8,035 bases of DNA from JANRKT01 sp033763355 (GTDB taxonomy: Bacteria > Bacteroidota > Bacteroidia > Chitinophagales > Chitinophagaceae), in assembly GCA_033763355.1 (NCBI GenBank), contig JANRKT010000272.1, positions 1 through 8,035 on the forward strand, given 5' to 3'. The translations under genes and the position numbers were made by a program. The notes beneath the pieces are model-generated. The model was not told the origin of the DNA, made no database searches, and saw nothing but the letters and a program-made list of their open reading frames with translations. Shown piece after piece: positions 1 to 6,954 of the stretch; positions within the stretch are counted from its first letter, which is position 1; the number at the start of each line of letters is the position of its first letter.

Positions 1-1031
1 TTGAGTTCGCTGTAAGCAAAATCAAGCGGGTTGATCCACCACAAAGGCTCAACAGATTTTGCACCGAGGTTGAAGTTTAAACCGACAGTAAAATAGTTGT
101 AAGAATCAAAGTTGCGGGTTAATACGGGAGACCCGGCAACCTGCTCTGACCAACGTTGTCCGTCTATCAGGTCATCCTGTATAAAAGTCATCCTGTCTTC
201 AATAGCAAGGTTAATTCTTTTGCTGAGTTTAAAGGCTACACCAACACCAGCGGTGGCAGAAGGCCTGGCCGTGTTACCAAATAATTTCATACGCAGGTTG
301 CCATAACTTTCAGCAGGCGTTTCGTATGAATCGTCAAGTAAGTCCTTAATAGCTTTTTTGGTATCCTTACGGTTAGGATAGGTACCGGTAGGAATACTAT
401 TAAAATTATATTTCGTAGAACCATTAAGGGCATTGATGTTGGTCTCATACCAGGTAATTCCAATACCGGCAAGGGCATAAAAATTTACACCTACCTTGCT
501 TTTATGAAATCTTATGTTGTTTAAAGAAAAGACACCCTGTAATCCGAGATCATTTGCACTGGTTTTGTAGTTATAATATACCCTGTCTCCCGGAGGGTTT
601 TGATTACCCTGCGGATCAGTTATCGTAGGTACATAACCATTGGTTGTCCATGCGGGGTTGTTGCGGTAATTTGTTGCGTTAGACCAGTGTAAACCCTTAC
701 CGGTACCATGCATATATTCCAAACGGAGGGAGAAGAGGTAACCTAAAGATTTTCTAACATGGGCGCCAAAACCGAGAGCGGGAAAAACCGAGGGTACATC
801 GCCAATAACATTAAAAGTTCCCACTTTTACACCGAGCTCCCATTGGTTTCTTGGTTTAGCAGGATAGTAATACTGGTTGTTCATGAACTCACTGTGCTGG
901 GGCATTCTTCCTGCCGGAATAAGTGAAGAGTCCCGCCAGTCGTAGCTTCCGGCCTGCTGTGCTTGCAGTAATACAGAGGTGCACATCAGGGCTATGAACC
1001 CTGTTAAGATTGCGTACTTTTTGCTTGCCAT
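1..1031 (-). CDS. Outer-membrane beta-barrel protein, probably OmpA family (N-terminal part, cut by window edge)
   Basis: Reading the minus strand from the ATG at 1031 gives an open frame of 343 codons that leaves the left edge without a stop. The first 24 residues (MASKKY, then a hydrophobic run ending in LLQA) form a signal peptide, with likely cleavage before QQAGS. The mature part is rich in Gly, Tyr, Asn and alternating aromatic residues, with strand-like segments such as WELGVKVGTF, YLFSLRLEYM, VGVNFYALAGIGITWYE, SATAGVGVAFKL and YFTVGLNFNLG, as expected of a transmembrane barrel. The last visible residues (VEPLWWINPLDFAYSEL) resemble the linker after the barrel in Bacteroidota OmpA-type proteins, where a peptidoglycan-binding domain would normally follow outside the window. 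That C-terminal domain is not visible, so the OmpA assignment is inference; the exported barrel is much firmer. The gene diverges from the prenyl synthase, and its start has no Shine-Dalgarno sequence, only AT-rich leader. Confidence 0.78.
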   Translation of the reverse strand, partial: MASKKYAILTGFIALMCTSVLLQAQQAGSYDWRDSSLIPAGRMPQHSEFMNNQYYYPAKPRNQWELGVKVGTFNVIGDVPSVFPALGFGAHVRKSLGYLFSLRLEYMHGTGKGLHWSNATNYRNNPAWTTNGYVPTITDPQGNQNPPGDRVYYNYKTSANDLGLQGVFSLNNIRFHKSKVGVNFYALAGIGITWYETNINALNGSTKYNFNSIPTGTYPNRKDTKKAIKDLLDDSYETPAESYGNLRMKLFGNTARPSATAGVGVAFKLSKRINLAIEDRMTFIQDDLIDGQRWSEQVAGSPVLTRNFDSYNYFTVGLNFNLGAKSVEPLWWINPLDFAYSEL

Positions 1032-1068
1032 AATGTTAGAATTAATTAGAAATTAAATATTTGCGTGA

Positions 1069-1103
1069 CAAATAATACTAACCCTACCTACAATCTGTGC
1101 AAA
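1069..1103 (-). promoter_or_regulatory. Candidate promoter for the outer-membrane protein gene
   Basis: On the minus strand TTTG (1103-1100) is followed after 22 bases by TATTATTTG (1077-1069). The Bacteroidota primary-sigma pattern is TTTG or TTG, about 17-23 bases, then TAnnTTTG. The downstream box here has one extra base between TA and TTTG, so the match is imperfect. The position is sensible: transcription would begin about 30 bases before the ATG at 1031. Confidence 0.35.
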
Positions 1104-1195
1104 AATATTAAACGCCACTTAATTACCAAATTTTTTGGAAAACTATTTAGCATCATAAATTGCACTGTTTTAAGACAATGACACTAACGCATATG

Positions 1196-1224
1196 TTGCC
1201 TCACTTAATATATCAGTAATATTG
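1196..1224 (+). promoter_or_regulatory. Candidate promoter for the prenyl synthase-recJ unit, very close to the start codon
   Basis: TTG (1196-1198), an 18-base spacer and TAATATTG (1217-1224) match the Bacteroidota pattern with one mismatch in the TAnnTTTG box. The box ends only four bases before the ATG at 1229, so a transcript from it would have almost no leader. An alternative lies upstream: TTTG at 1134-1137, 18 bases, then TAAATTG at 1156-1162, one base short of consensus, which would leave a leader of roughly 60 bases. I cannot choose between them from sequence alone. Confidence 0.3.
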
Positions 1225-1228
1225 TTTA

Positions 1229-2191
1229 ATGAATATTTCTCCCGAAATAATTGCAGGTGAACTCCGGGTTTTTGAAACAAGGTTCAAAGAAGCTGTAAAA
1301 AGTAATACACCCCTGCTTGACAGGATCATGAGGTATATAGTGAAACGAAAAGGCAAGCAACTGCGCCCCATGTTTGTGCTTTTAAGCGCCAAATTAACCG
1401 GCCCTGTAAATGACTCAACCTACCGTGCAGCCTCACTTGTAGAGCTTTTGCATACCGCTTCGCTGGTACATGATGATGTGGTGGATGAGTCCATTGAAAG
1501 GCGTGGTTTTTTTTCTGTTTATGCCCTCTGGAAAACCAAAATTTCGGTGCTTGTAGGCGATTACCTGCTTGCAAAAGGCATGCTTCTTTCGCTTGACCAT
1601 GATGATTTCCGTATCCTTAAAATACTTTCGGAAGCGGTAAGAAAAATGAGCGAAGGGGAGCTGCTTCAAATGGAAAAATCCAGGAACCTGAACCTGCAGG
1701 AGGATGTGTACTTTGAAATTATTAAAAACAAAACTGCTTCTTTGCTTGCTTCAGCCTGTGCGGCGGGGGCATGGTCGGTAAGCGGGGATGAAACAACAAC
1801 GGAAAAAATGAGGAGGTTTGGGGAACTGGTGGGAACAGCCTTCCAGATCAAGGATGATTTGTTCGACTATGGAAGCTCGGATGTGGGCAAACCAACCGGA
1901 AACGACATCAAAGAAAAAAAACTCACCCTTCCCCTTATTTACACCCTTAACCATGCAGAAGGAAAATTAAAAAGGGAGCTTATTTATATCATCAAAAACC
2001 AGAACCGCATCCGGGAAAAGGTGGACTACATCATTAAAAATGTTACTGCTTCCGGCGGCATTGATTATTCAATAAAAAAAATGAACGAATACCGTGATGA
2101 GGCCCTTGCCCTGCTGCATGAATTTCCTAAAACTGAAGCAAGGGATGCCCTTGAAGAACTGGTAAGATATACAACCGACCGAAAATATTAA
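1229..2191 (+). CDS. Long-chain trans-polyprenyl diphosphate synthase (IspB/HepT-like)
   Basis: This 320-residue protein is a class I (E)-prenyltransferase, which adds isopentenyl diphosphate units in the cytosol to build the linear tail of quinones; in Bacteroidota this is usually the menaquinone side chain. The family hallmarks are present and in order: GKQLRP (42-47, substrate phosphate binding), the first aspartate-rich motif DDVVD (82-86) followed by RRG (91-93), KT (168-169), and the second aspartate-rich motif inside FQIKDDLFD (205-213), with GKPTGNDIKEKKLTLP at 220-235. The fifth residue before the first motif is a small Ala (A77) rather than an aromatic, which fits a long-chain product rather than farnesyl diphosphate. 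The exact chain length cannot be read from sequence. Length is normal, and the start fits because the N-terminal helix begins directly after it. recJ follows 12 bases downstream on the same strand, so the two are probably cotranscribed, although their functions are unrelated. Confidence 0.93.
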   Translation: MNISPEIIAGELRVFETRFKEAVKSNTPLLDRIMRYIVKRKGKQLRPMFVLLSAKLTGPVNDSTYRAASLVELLHTASLVHDDVVDESIERRGFFSVYALWKTKISVLVGDYLLAKGMLLSLDHDDFRILKILSEAVRKMSEGELLQMEKSRNLNLQEDVYFEIIKNKTASLLASACAAGAWSVSGDETTTEKMRRFGELVGTAFQIKDDLFDYGSSDVGKPTGNDIKEKKLTLPLIYTLNHAEGKLKRELIYIIKNQNRIREKVDYIIKNVTASGGIDYSIKKMNEYRDEALALLHEFPKTEARDALEELVRYTTDRKY

Positions 2192-2203
2192 CCCCATTAA
2201 TCC

Positions 2204-3907
2204 ATGCAAAAAAGATGGAACATTATACCAGTACCTGCAGGAAAAGTTTCTGCCCTGCAGCAAAGCCTGAACATCCATCCGGTATTGTGCCGCATACTTA
2301 TTGCAAGGGGTATTGGAACATTTGAAGAAGCCAAAGCATATTTCCGCCCCCAACTAACCCAACTGCACGACCCCTGGCTGATGAAAGACATGACAAAAGC
2401 AGTAAACCGCATAACCACTGCTTTTGAAAGCAAAGAAAAAATCCTTGTATTTGGAGATTATGATGTGGATGGAACAACCGCTGTGGCCTGCATGTACCAG
2501 TTTCTGCAAAAAATTTATACGCCGGATGGCATTGACTTTTATATCCCACACCGGTACAGGGAAGGCTACGGTGTTTCCAAACAGGGAATTGATTACGCAA
2601 AAGAAAATGGTTTTACACTTATCATCTCACTTGACTGCGGCATCAAATCTGCAGATTTAATTGCCTATGCAAAAGAACAGGGTATTGACTTTATAGTTTG
2701 CGACCATCACCTGCCGGGGAATGAGCTGCCACCTGCAGTTGCCATTTTAAATCCCAAACAAAAAGATTGCCATTACCCTTATAAAGAGTTGTGCGGGTGC
2801 GGGGTTGGCTTTAAACTTATAACTGCACTTGCACAACATTTTAAACTCCCTGAAACAGAGCTGTACGAATACCTTGACCTTGTTGCTACTGCTATTGCAG
2901 CAGATATTGTACCCATGAACGGCGAAAACCGTGTGCTGGCTTATTACGGGTTGAAGAAAGTGAATGAAAGCCCTTCGCCGGGAATTAAAGCGCTTATTCA
3001 GTTAAGCGGTTTGCAGAAAACACTCCACATCAACAACCTTGTTTTTATGATTGCGCCTCGGGTTAATGCTGCAGGCCGCATGGATGATGCCCGTAAGGCA
3101 GTGCTGATGTTTATTGAAAAGGAGTATGAAAAGGCATTGAGTTATGCAGAAATGCTTCATTCAGATAATACCGATCGCAAAGAAGCGGATGTTTCTATTA
3201 CGGAAGAAGCCTTGTCCATGATCAGTAATAACGATTACCTCATAAAGAAAAAATCAACGGTTGTTTACCAGCCACATTGGCATAAGGGCGTGGTAGGCAT
3301 TGTTGCCAGCCGGCTGATAGAACATTATTACAGGCCCACCATTGTATTGACGCAAAGCGGGGATGTGATAGCAGGAAGTGCAAGGAGCATTGCCGGTTTT
3401 AATATTCATGAAGGCCTTCATTTATGCAAGGACCTGTTACTGGGTTTTGGCGGGCATTATTTTGCTGCGGGAATGACATTGCTGCCTGAAAAATTAGAAG
3501 CTTTTACAGAAAGGTTTGAAACGGTTGTGGCATCTTCTGTAACAGATGAATTGCTGGTTCCTGAAATTAAGATTGATGCCGAAGTAAGGTTTGCAGACCT
3601 GAAATCTTCTCTCTACAATATACTTTGCCAGATGGAACCATTCGGGCCTGACAACATGAGGCCTGTTTTTGTGGTACGAAAAGCTGAAGACTATGGCTGG
3701 TCAAGAATTGTAAAAGAAGCGCATATACGCTTTACAGTAAAACAGGATAACATCGTTTTCAACGGCATTGGTTTTAACATGGCAGATAAATTTTACCTTA
3801 TCAGCATGAAAAAACCCATTGACATTGTATTTACACTTGATGAAAATGAATGGAACGGGGAGAAGCACCTGCAGCTTAAAGTAATTGATTTCAGGCTGTC
3901 AGAATGA
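2204..3907 (+). CDS. recJ: Single-stranded-DNA-specific 5'-3' exonuclease RecJ
   Basis: RecJ degrades single-stranded DNA from the 5' end using two metal ions, acting in RecFOR recombination, mismatch repair and base-excision repair. All DHH-phosphoesterase motifs are visible in this 567-residue protein: GDYDVDGTT (84-92), SLDCG (142-146), CDHH (166-169) and DLVATAIAADIVPM (225-238). The DHHA1 half follows with APRVNAAGRMDDA (284-296), HWHKGVVGIVASR (358-370), GSARS (391-395) and the glycine-rich GFGGHYFAAG (414-423). The remaining C-terminal part, from about 440, fits the OB-fold domain of RecJ. Length is typical of bacterial RecJ and no key residue is missing. The gene follows the prenyl synthase by 12 bases and has no visible promoter of its own. 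Its TGA (3905-3907) lies inside the end of the convergent Uma2 gene, a nine-base tail-to-tail overlap, so no terminator can sit between them. Confidence 0.96.
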   Translation: MQKRWNIIPVPAGKVSALQQSLNIHPVLCRILIARGIGTFEEAKAYFRPQLTQLHDPWLMKDMTKAVNRITTAFESKEKILVFGDYDVDGTTAVACMYQFLQKIYTPDGIDFYIPHRYREGYGVSKQGIDYAKENGFTLIISLDCGIKSADLIAYAKEQGIDFIVCDHHLPGNELPPAVAILNPKQKDCHYPYKELCGCGVGFKLITALAQHFKLPETELYEYLDLVATAIAADIVPMNGENRVLAYYGLKKVNESPSPGIKALIQLSGLQKTLHINNLVFMIAPRVNAAGRMDDARKAVLMFIEKEYEKALSYAEMLHSDNTDRKEADVSITEEALSMISNNDYLIKKKSTVVYQPHWHKGVVGIVASRLIEHYYRPTIVLTQSGDVIAGSARSIAGFNIHEGLHLCKDLLLGFGGHYFAAGMTLLPEKLEAFTERFETVVASSVTDELLVPEIKIDAEVRFADLKSSLYNILCQMEPFGPDNMRPVFVVRKAEDYGWSRIVKEAHIRFTVKQDNIVFNGIGFNMADKFYLISMKKPIDIVFTLDENEWNGEKHLQLKVIDFRLSE

Positions 3908-4439
3908 AAAGGTCTTCTTTAAAATTTTGGATTTGACCTTGCCTTTTTGTTTAGGTTGTTTTACAAATTTTCCGTCAGAAAGGTAATATGTAACAACATC
4001 TTTCGATTCAGGAGAAATTACAAAATATTCCTGCACACCGGATTGCTCATATACCAGCTTTTTATCTTCAAGGTCGTGCTTCTTATTGCCGGGGGACAAA
4101 ATTTCCACTATCATATCCGGAGCGCCATAAACTTTACCTTTTTTTACAATGCCCATATTTTCCTTACGGATAAAAAGAATATCCGGCTGAAATGCGTTTT
4201 TTTTCATTCAGGTGCACATCCATAGGGGCAACTATGCTTGTACCAAGATCATTCTTTCTTACGAAAACATTAATATCTGTATAGAGGTTACCTAATAATT
4301 GCTGGTGCTGAAATGTAGGTGCGGGTGATATATAAATAATATCATTTATTACTTCTGCCAAAGTTCCTTCGGGAAGCAAATTAAATACCTCCATTGCTGT
4401 GCGGGGAGGCGGCTGGTATTTTTTTACCGGAATTCCCAT
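3899..4439 (-). pseudogene. Uma2-family PD-(D/E)XK nuclease-fold protein, frameshifted
   Basis: Two overlapping minus-strand frames together make one Uma2 (DUF820) protein. The first (4439 to 4164) carries the N-terminus MGIPVKKYQPPPRT and TLAEVINDIIYISPAP, ending soon after MDVHLNEKK. The second (4207 to 3899) carries QPDILFI, PDMIVEILSPGN and DLEDKKLVYEQSGVQEYF. They meet at eight consecutive A residues on the minus strand (plus-strand T at 4197-4204). With seven A's the frame reads NEKNAFQPD and gives an uninterrupted 179-residue protein, the usual family size. Likely active-site residues in that joined protein are D86 (QPD), E112 (VEIL) and a lysine at 126 or 127. Family members have a nuclease fold, but their cellular role is poorly known. 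The extra base may be a real mutation, a homopolymer sequencing error or, less likely, a site of slippage. The gene starts 27 bases after the htpG stop on the same strand, with little room for its own promoter, so readthrough from htpG is likely. Confidence 0.82.
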
Positions 4440-4466
4440 ACCTCTAATTTAATAATTATTTACAGC

Positions 4467-6317
4467 TTATTCGGTTAAAATAATCTTGCTTTTCTTCTCT
4501 CCTTCCATCAGTTCCACACTTCTGCTGATGAAAGCGGTAAGCTCATTTCCTTTCAGCAAACCCTGAGATAAAAGTGCAAGGTCGGCAAGGTTACGCACTA
4601 ATTTTTCCTGCTTGCCCTTATTGCTTTCTTTTAATACTGTCTGATAAATGGGATGGTTGCCATTTATGGTAAGCGTTACTTCATCCGGCATGTTGGCATA
4701 AAAACTTCCCATCGGCCCGCTGATGGCAGACATGTCTTTCATGCGCCGCATAAATTCAGGGCGTGTAGCCACAACCGGCGGAGCATCATTACTTAACCCT
4801 TTTATTTCCACTGTAACATGGGTTTCGGGAACCTGCAGCCCAAACAATTCTTTCAGTTTCGATTCCTCTTCCCTGTTCAGTACGCTTTCACTGTTTTCCT
4901 GCTTGTCAATAATGTTGTCAACTATATCTGCATCCACTCTTGCGAAATGAACATTCTCCCATTTTAATTCCATCTGGTTAATGAAAGCCGCATCAACAAT
5001 GGTTTCCATTGTAACTACTTTATACCCCTTTTCAGTACAGGCTTTAATGTAGCTGTCCTGCTGCACAGGGTTGGTGGTATATAATATTACCAGCTTACCA
5101 TCCTTATTTTTTTGTAGCGTTTCTGTTTCAGCCCGGTATTCATCAAGTGTAAAAAACATCCCGGATACAGCGTCTCTCATGATATGAAACTTATTCGCTT
5201 TCTCCAGGAATTTGTCGTCGGTCATCATTCCGTATTTAACAAAAAGCCCGGTGTGTTCCCACTTTTCCTCAAATTCTTTCCGCTCTTTGTTAAAAAGCTC
5301 TTCAAGTTTATCCGCCACTTTTTTGGTGATGTGGTTATTTATCTTTTTTACGTTGGGGTCGCCCTGCAAATAACTGCGGCTTACATTCAAAGGAATATCC
5401 GGACTGTCAATTACGCCCTGCAGCAACATTAAAAACTCCGGAACAATATCTTTTACTTCATCTGTTACAAAAACCTGGTTGCAGTAAAGCTGTATCTTAT
5501 CTTTTTGTATCTCGTAACTCTGTTTTATTTTAGGAAAATACAATATACCGGTAAGGTTAAAGGGGTAATCTACATTCAGGTGAATCCAGAACAGCGGCGG
5601 TTCATTGTAAGGATAGAGCTCTTTATAAAAATTCTGGTAATCCTGTGTGGTCAATTCGGCTGGTTTTTTGGTCCATGCCGGAGATGTGTTGTTGATTTGT
5701 TTGTCTTCAAACTTTATAGCCACAGGCAGGAACCGGCAGAATTTTTCAAGTATCTCTTTTAACCTGTCGCTGTCGAGAAATTCTTTGCTCTCTTCGTTAA
5801 TGTGCAAAACAATATCAGTTCCCCTGCTGTTTTTTTCTGTTTCTTCAATGCTGTATTCCGGGCTCCCGTCACATTCCCATTTCACCGCTTTTGCATCTTC
5901 CCTGTAGCTCTTCGTTACCAGTTCAACCTTCTCGCTCACCATAAAAGCGCTGTAAAAGCCCAAACCAAAATGGCCGATAATACTGGCTTCATTCTGGCCT
6001 TTGTATTTGTTTAAAAATTCTTCGGCGCTGCTGAATGCAACCTGGTTGATGTATTTGTCCACTTCTTCGGATGTCATTCCGATGCCGCGGTCAGATATGG
6101 TGATGGTTTTCTTTTCAGTATCCAGTTTCACTTCAATGCTCAATTCGCCCAGTTCACCTTTTGCTTCGCCTATCGAAGAAAGCGTCTTTAATTTCTGGGT
6201 GGCGTCAACCGCATTGCTGATGAGCTCACGGAGGAAAATATCATGTTCGCTGTAAAGAAACTTTTTAATAATGGGGAAAATATTCTCTGTTTGTACGCGG
6301 ATGGACCCTTTTTGCAT
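4467..6317 (-). CDS. htpG: Molecular chaperone HtpG (bacterial Hsp90)
   Basis: HtpG is the cytosolic ATP-dependent dimeric Hsp90 chaperone. The 616-residue protein has the full three-domain layout. The N-terminal GHKL ATPase shows RELISNAVDAT (30-40, with E31 the likely general base and N35 the Mg-ATP ligand), DRGIGM (76-81, with D76 contacting adenine), GHFGLGFYSAFMV (115-127) and GTDIVLHI (166-173). The middle domain carries LNVSRSYLQ (310-318), with R314 the likely gamma-phosphate arginine. The C-terminal dimerisation domain follows to the final ILTE. Compared with E. coli, NASDA reads NAVDA, GQFGVG reads GHFGLG and SREMLQ reads SRSYLQ; I take these as variants usual in Bacteroidota, not damage. 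There is no C-terminal MEEVD, as expected for bacteria. The first codon fits because IRVQTENIF follows immediately. Upstream, 109 bases separate it from the lipoprotein gene and hold an inverted repeat and a palindrome. I see no CIRCE heat-shock operator. Confidence 0.97.
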   Translation of the reverse strand: MQKGSIRVQTENIFPIIKKFLYSEHDIFLRELISNAVDATQKLKTLSSIGEAKGELGELSIEVKLDTEKKTITISDRGIGMTSEEVDKYINQVAFSSAEEFLNKYKGQNEASIIGHFGLGFYSAFMVSEKVELVTKSYREDAKAVKWECDGSPEYSIEETEKNSRGTDIVLHINEESKEFLDSDRLKEILEKFCRFLPVAIKFEDKQINNTSPAWTKKPAELTTQDYQNFYKELYPYNEPPLFWIHLNVDYPFNLTGILYFPKIKQSYEIQKDKIQLYCNQVFVTDEVKDIVPEFLMLLQGVIDSPDIPLNVSRSYLQGDPNVKKINNHITKKVADKLEELFNKERKEFEEKWEHTGLFVKYGMMTDDKFLEKANKFHIMRDAVSGMFFTLDEYRAETETLQKNKDGKLVILYTTNPVQQDSYIKACTEKGYKVVTMETIVDAAFINQMELKWENVHFARVDADIVDNIIDKQENSESVLNREEESKLKELFGLQVPETHVTVEIKGLSNDAPPVVATRPEFMRRMKDMSAISGPMGSFYANMPDEVTLTINGNHPIYQTVLKESNKGKQEKLVRNLADLALLSQGLLKGNELTAFISRSVELMEGEKKSKIILTE

Positions 6318-6341
6318 ATATACCGGTTTTAAGCCTGCAAA

Positions 6342-6380
6342 TTTCCAAATGCAATGCCATTTGAAAAATAAATTTATTTT
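6342..6380. promoter_or_regulatory. Inverted repeat plus AT-only palindrome upstream of htpG
   Basis: Arms at 6342-6351 (TTTCCAAATG) and 6358-6367 (CATTTGAAAA) are complementary at 9 of 10 positions around a six-base centre. Directly overlapping this is a perfect 16-base palindrome, AAAATAAATTTATTTT (6365-6380). Both lie 25-65 bases upstream of the htpG start, where an operator, promoter or leader hairpin would be. No good TTG/TAnnTTTG pair is visible here; GAAATTTG and TGCATTTG on the minus strand are one-mismatch downstream boxes without a properly spaced partner. The palindrome could instead be a weak AT-rich terminator for the lipoprotein gene that ends at 6427. Confidence 0.35.
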
Positions 6381-6426
6381 CCGGTAAAATTGTCAGCAGG
6401 GAAGGGGGATTCCGCAAACAGAAACC

Positions 6427-6735
6427 TTATCTTTTCCTGATCTTTCTTACATTGATCATTTTGTCGGTAGTGCAGGTAATTACCCCATTTGTGTCGTAAA
6501 CAATCTTTACAGCCATTGGTAAATCAGCGGCATCAATGTTATCGCCAAAATTATCGGGCAGGGTGGCAGCCCTTGCTGTATCGTTGCCCACCCTGATCCA
6601 CCAGCCGCCGCAACAGGCACATAGCCGCATATCAAAGCCCGTGATTTCAGCATCCACCTCATTTTGAGGGCTGTCTTTGGTACAACCAAAAGCCGCCAAT
6701 AATCCGCAAAAAAACAACACAACAAGCTTTTTCAT
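6427..6735 (-). CDS. Small cysteine-rich lipoprotein with CxCCGGWW motif, function unknown
   Basis: This 102-residue protein begins MKKLVVLFFCGLLAAFGC, a lipoprotein signal with the lipobox ending at C18, so it should be lipid-anchored in the cell envelope. Residues after the cysteine read TKDSPQ. A lysine-acidic pair near the anchor is loosely like the surface-export signal of Bacteroidota lipoproteins, but the match is too weak to decide between periplasmic and surface location. The mature part is about 84 residues. Its core is ITGFDMRLCACCGGWWI (31-47), with Cys at 39, 41 and 42 and two Trp, then a LPDNF segment (59-63), an IVYDTNG turn and a fourth Cys at 88, ending in basic RKIRKR. The layout suggests a compact domain that could bind a metal or hold a disulfide. 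I do not recognise a named family and assign no function. It lies upstream of htpG on the same strand but 109 bases away, and diverges from rpsF. Confidence 0.85.
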   Translation of the reverse strand: MKKLVVLFFCGLLAAFGCTKDSPQNEVDAEITGFDMRLCACCGGWWIRVGNDTARAATLPDNFGDNIDAADLPMAVKIVYDTNGVITCTTDKMINVRKIRKR

Positions 6736-6761
6736 ACATGTAATTTAAATGATATGACAAT

Positions 6762-6794
6762 GCCCAGACGGCAAGCGTTGCCCCAAAACCGGGC
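6762..6794. other. GC-rich nested inverted repeats upstream of the lipoprotein gene
   Basis: Within an otherwise AT-rich spacer, GGCAA (6770-6774), the loop GCG and TTGCC (6778-6782) form a perfect five-base hairpin. It is flanked by an outer GCCC (6762-6765) and GGGC (6791-6794) pair. No plus-strand gene ends here, so a terminator role is unlikely. The position fits either the leader of the minus-strand lipoprotein mRNA or a protein-binding site between the divergent promoters. The arms are short and could be chance. Confidence 0.25.
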
Positions 6795-6888
6795 CACATT
6801 CCCAGGGGATTTGTTTTCAGTATTAAAACAGCAGAAACAATGCCCGGAACAGGCTATTTATTTTCATGATTTTTCTTTTTTTAGCACC

Positions 6889-6918
6889 TTGCCTTCACAG
6901 GTTTTTCCCCTACCTTTG
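6889..6918 (+). promoter_or_regulatory. Promoter of the rpsF-rpsR-rplI operon
   Basis: TTG (6889-6891), a 19-base spacer and TACCTTTG (6911-6918) match the Bacteroidota housekeeping consensus TTG-N(17-23)-TAnnTTTG exactly. The start point expected a few bases after the second box leaves a leader of about 30 bases before the rpsF ATG at 6955. This is the strongest promoter call in the window and is apt for a highly expressed ribosomal-protein operon. Confidence 0.82.
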
Positions 6919-6954
6919 CAGCCCATAATTTTAAAAACCTAAATACAGGGAACA

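Noticed and set aside
112..478. Short open frames on both strands near the left edge
   Set aside because: Both lie out of frame with the longer minus-strand outer-membrane protein, which has a signal peptide and beta-strand pattern; they have no start signals or recognisable content.
1126..1138. CCAAATTTTTTGG symmetric sequence as an operator
   Set aside because: Only five-base arms in AT-rich DNA; it overlaps a weak promoter candidate, but chance is a sufficient explanation.
4164..4439. Two independent small genes in the Uma2 region
   Set aside because: The two frames match consecutive parts of one Uma2 protein and join exactly at the A8 run, so they are one broken gene.
4723..6255. Several plus-strand open frames of 70-86 codons inside htpG
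   Set aside because: They are antisense shadows of a complete, well-conserved htpG and show no protein-family features.
6881..6888. TTAGCACC resembling half of a CIRCE heat-shock operator
   Set aside because: The matching GAGTGCTAA half is missing, and the site lies before rpsF, not before htpG or groESL.
6754..6942. A 62-codon plus-strand open frame before rpsF
   Set aside because: It runs through the perfect rpsF promoter and the hairpin region, has a low-complexity hydrophobic tail and no recognisable protein features, so it is spacer.
6919..6954. Possible S6:S18 autoregulatory RNA motif in the rpsF leader
   Set aside because: The leader is only about 30 bases, AT-rich, with no CCG-bearing loop or bulge and no clear stem, so the known motif is not supported.
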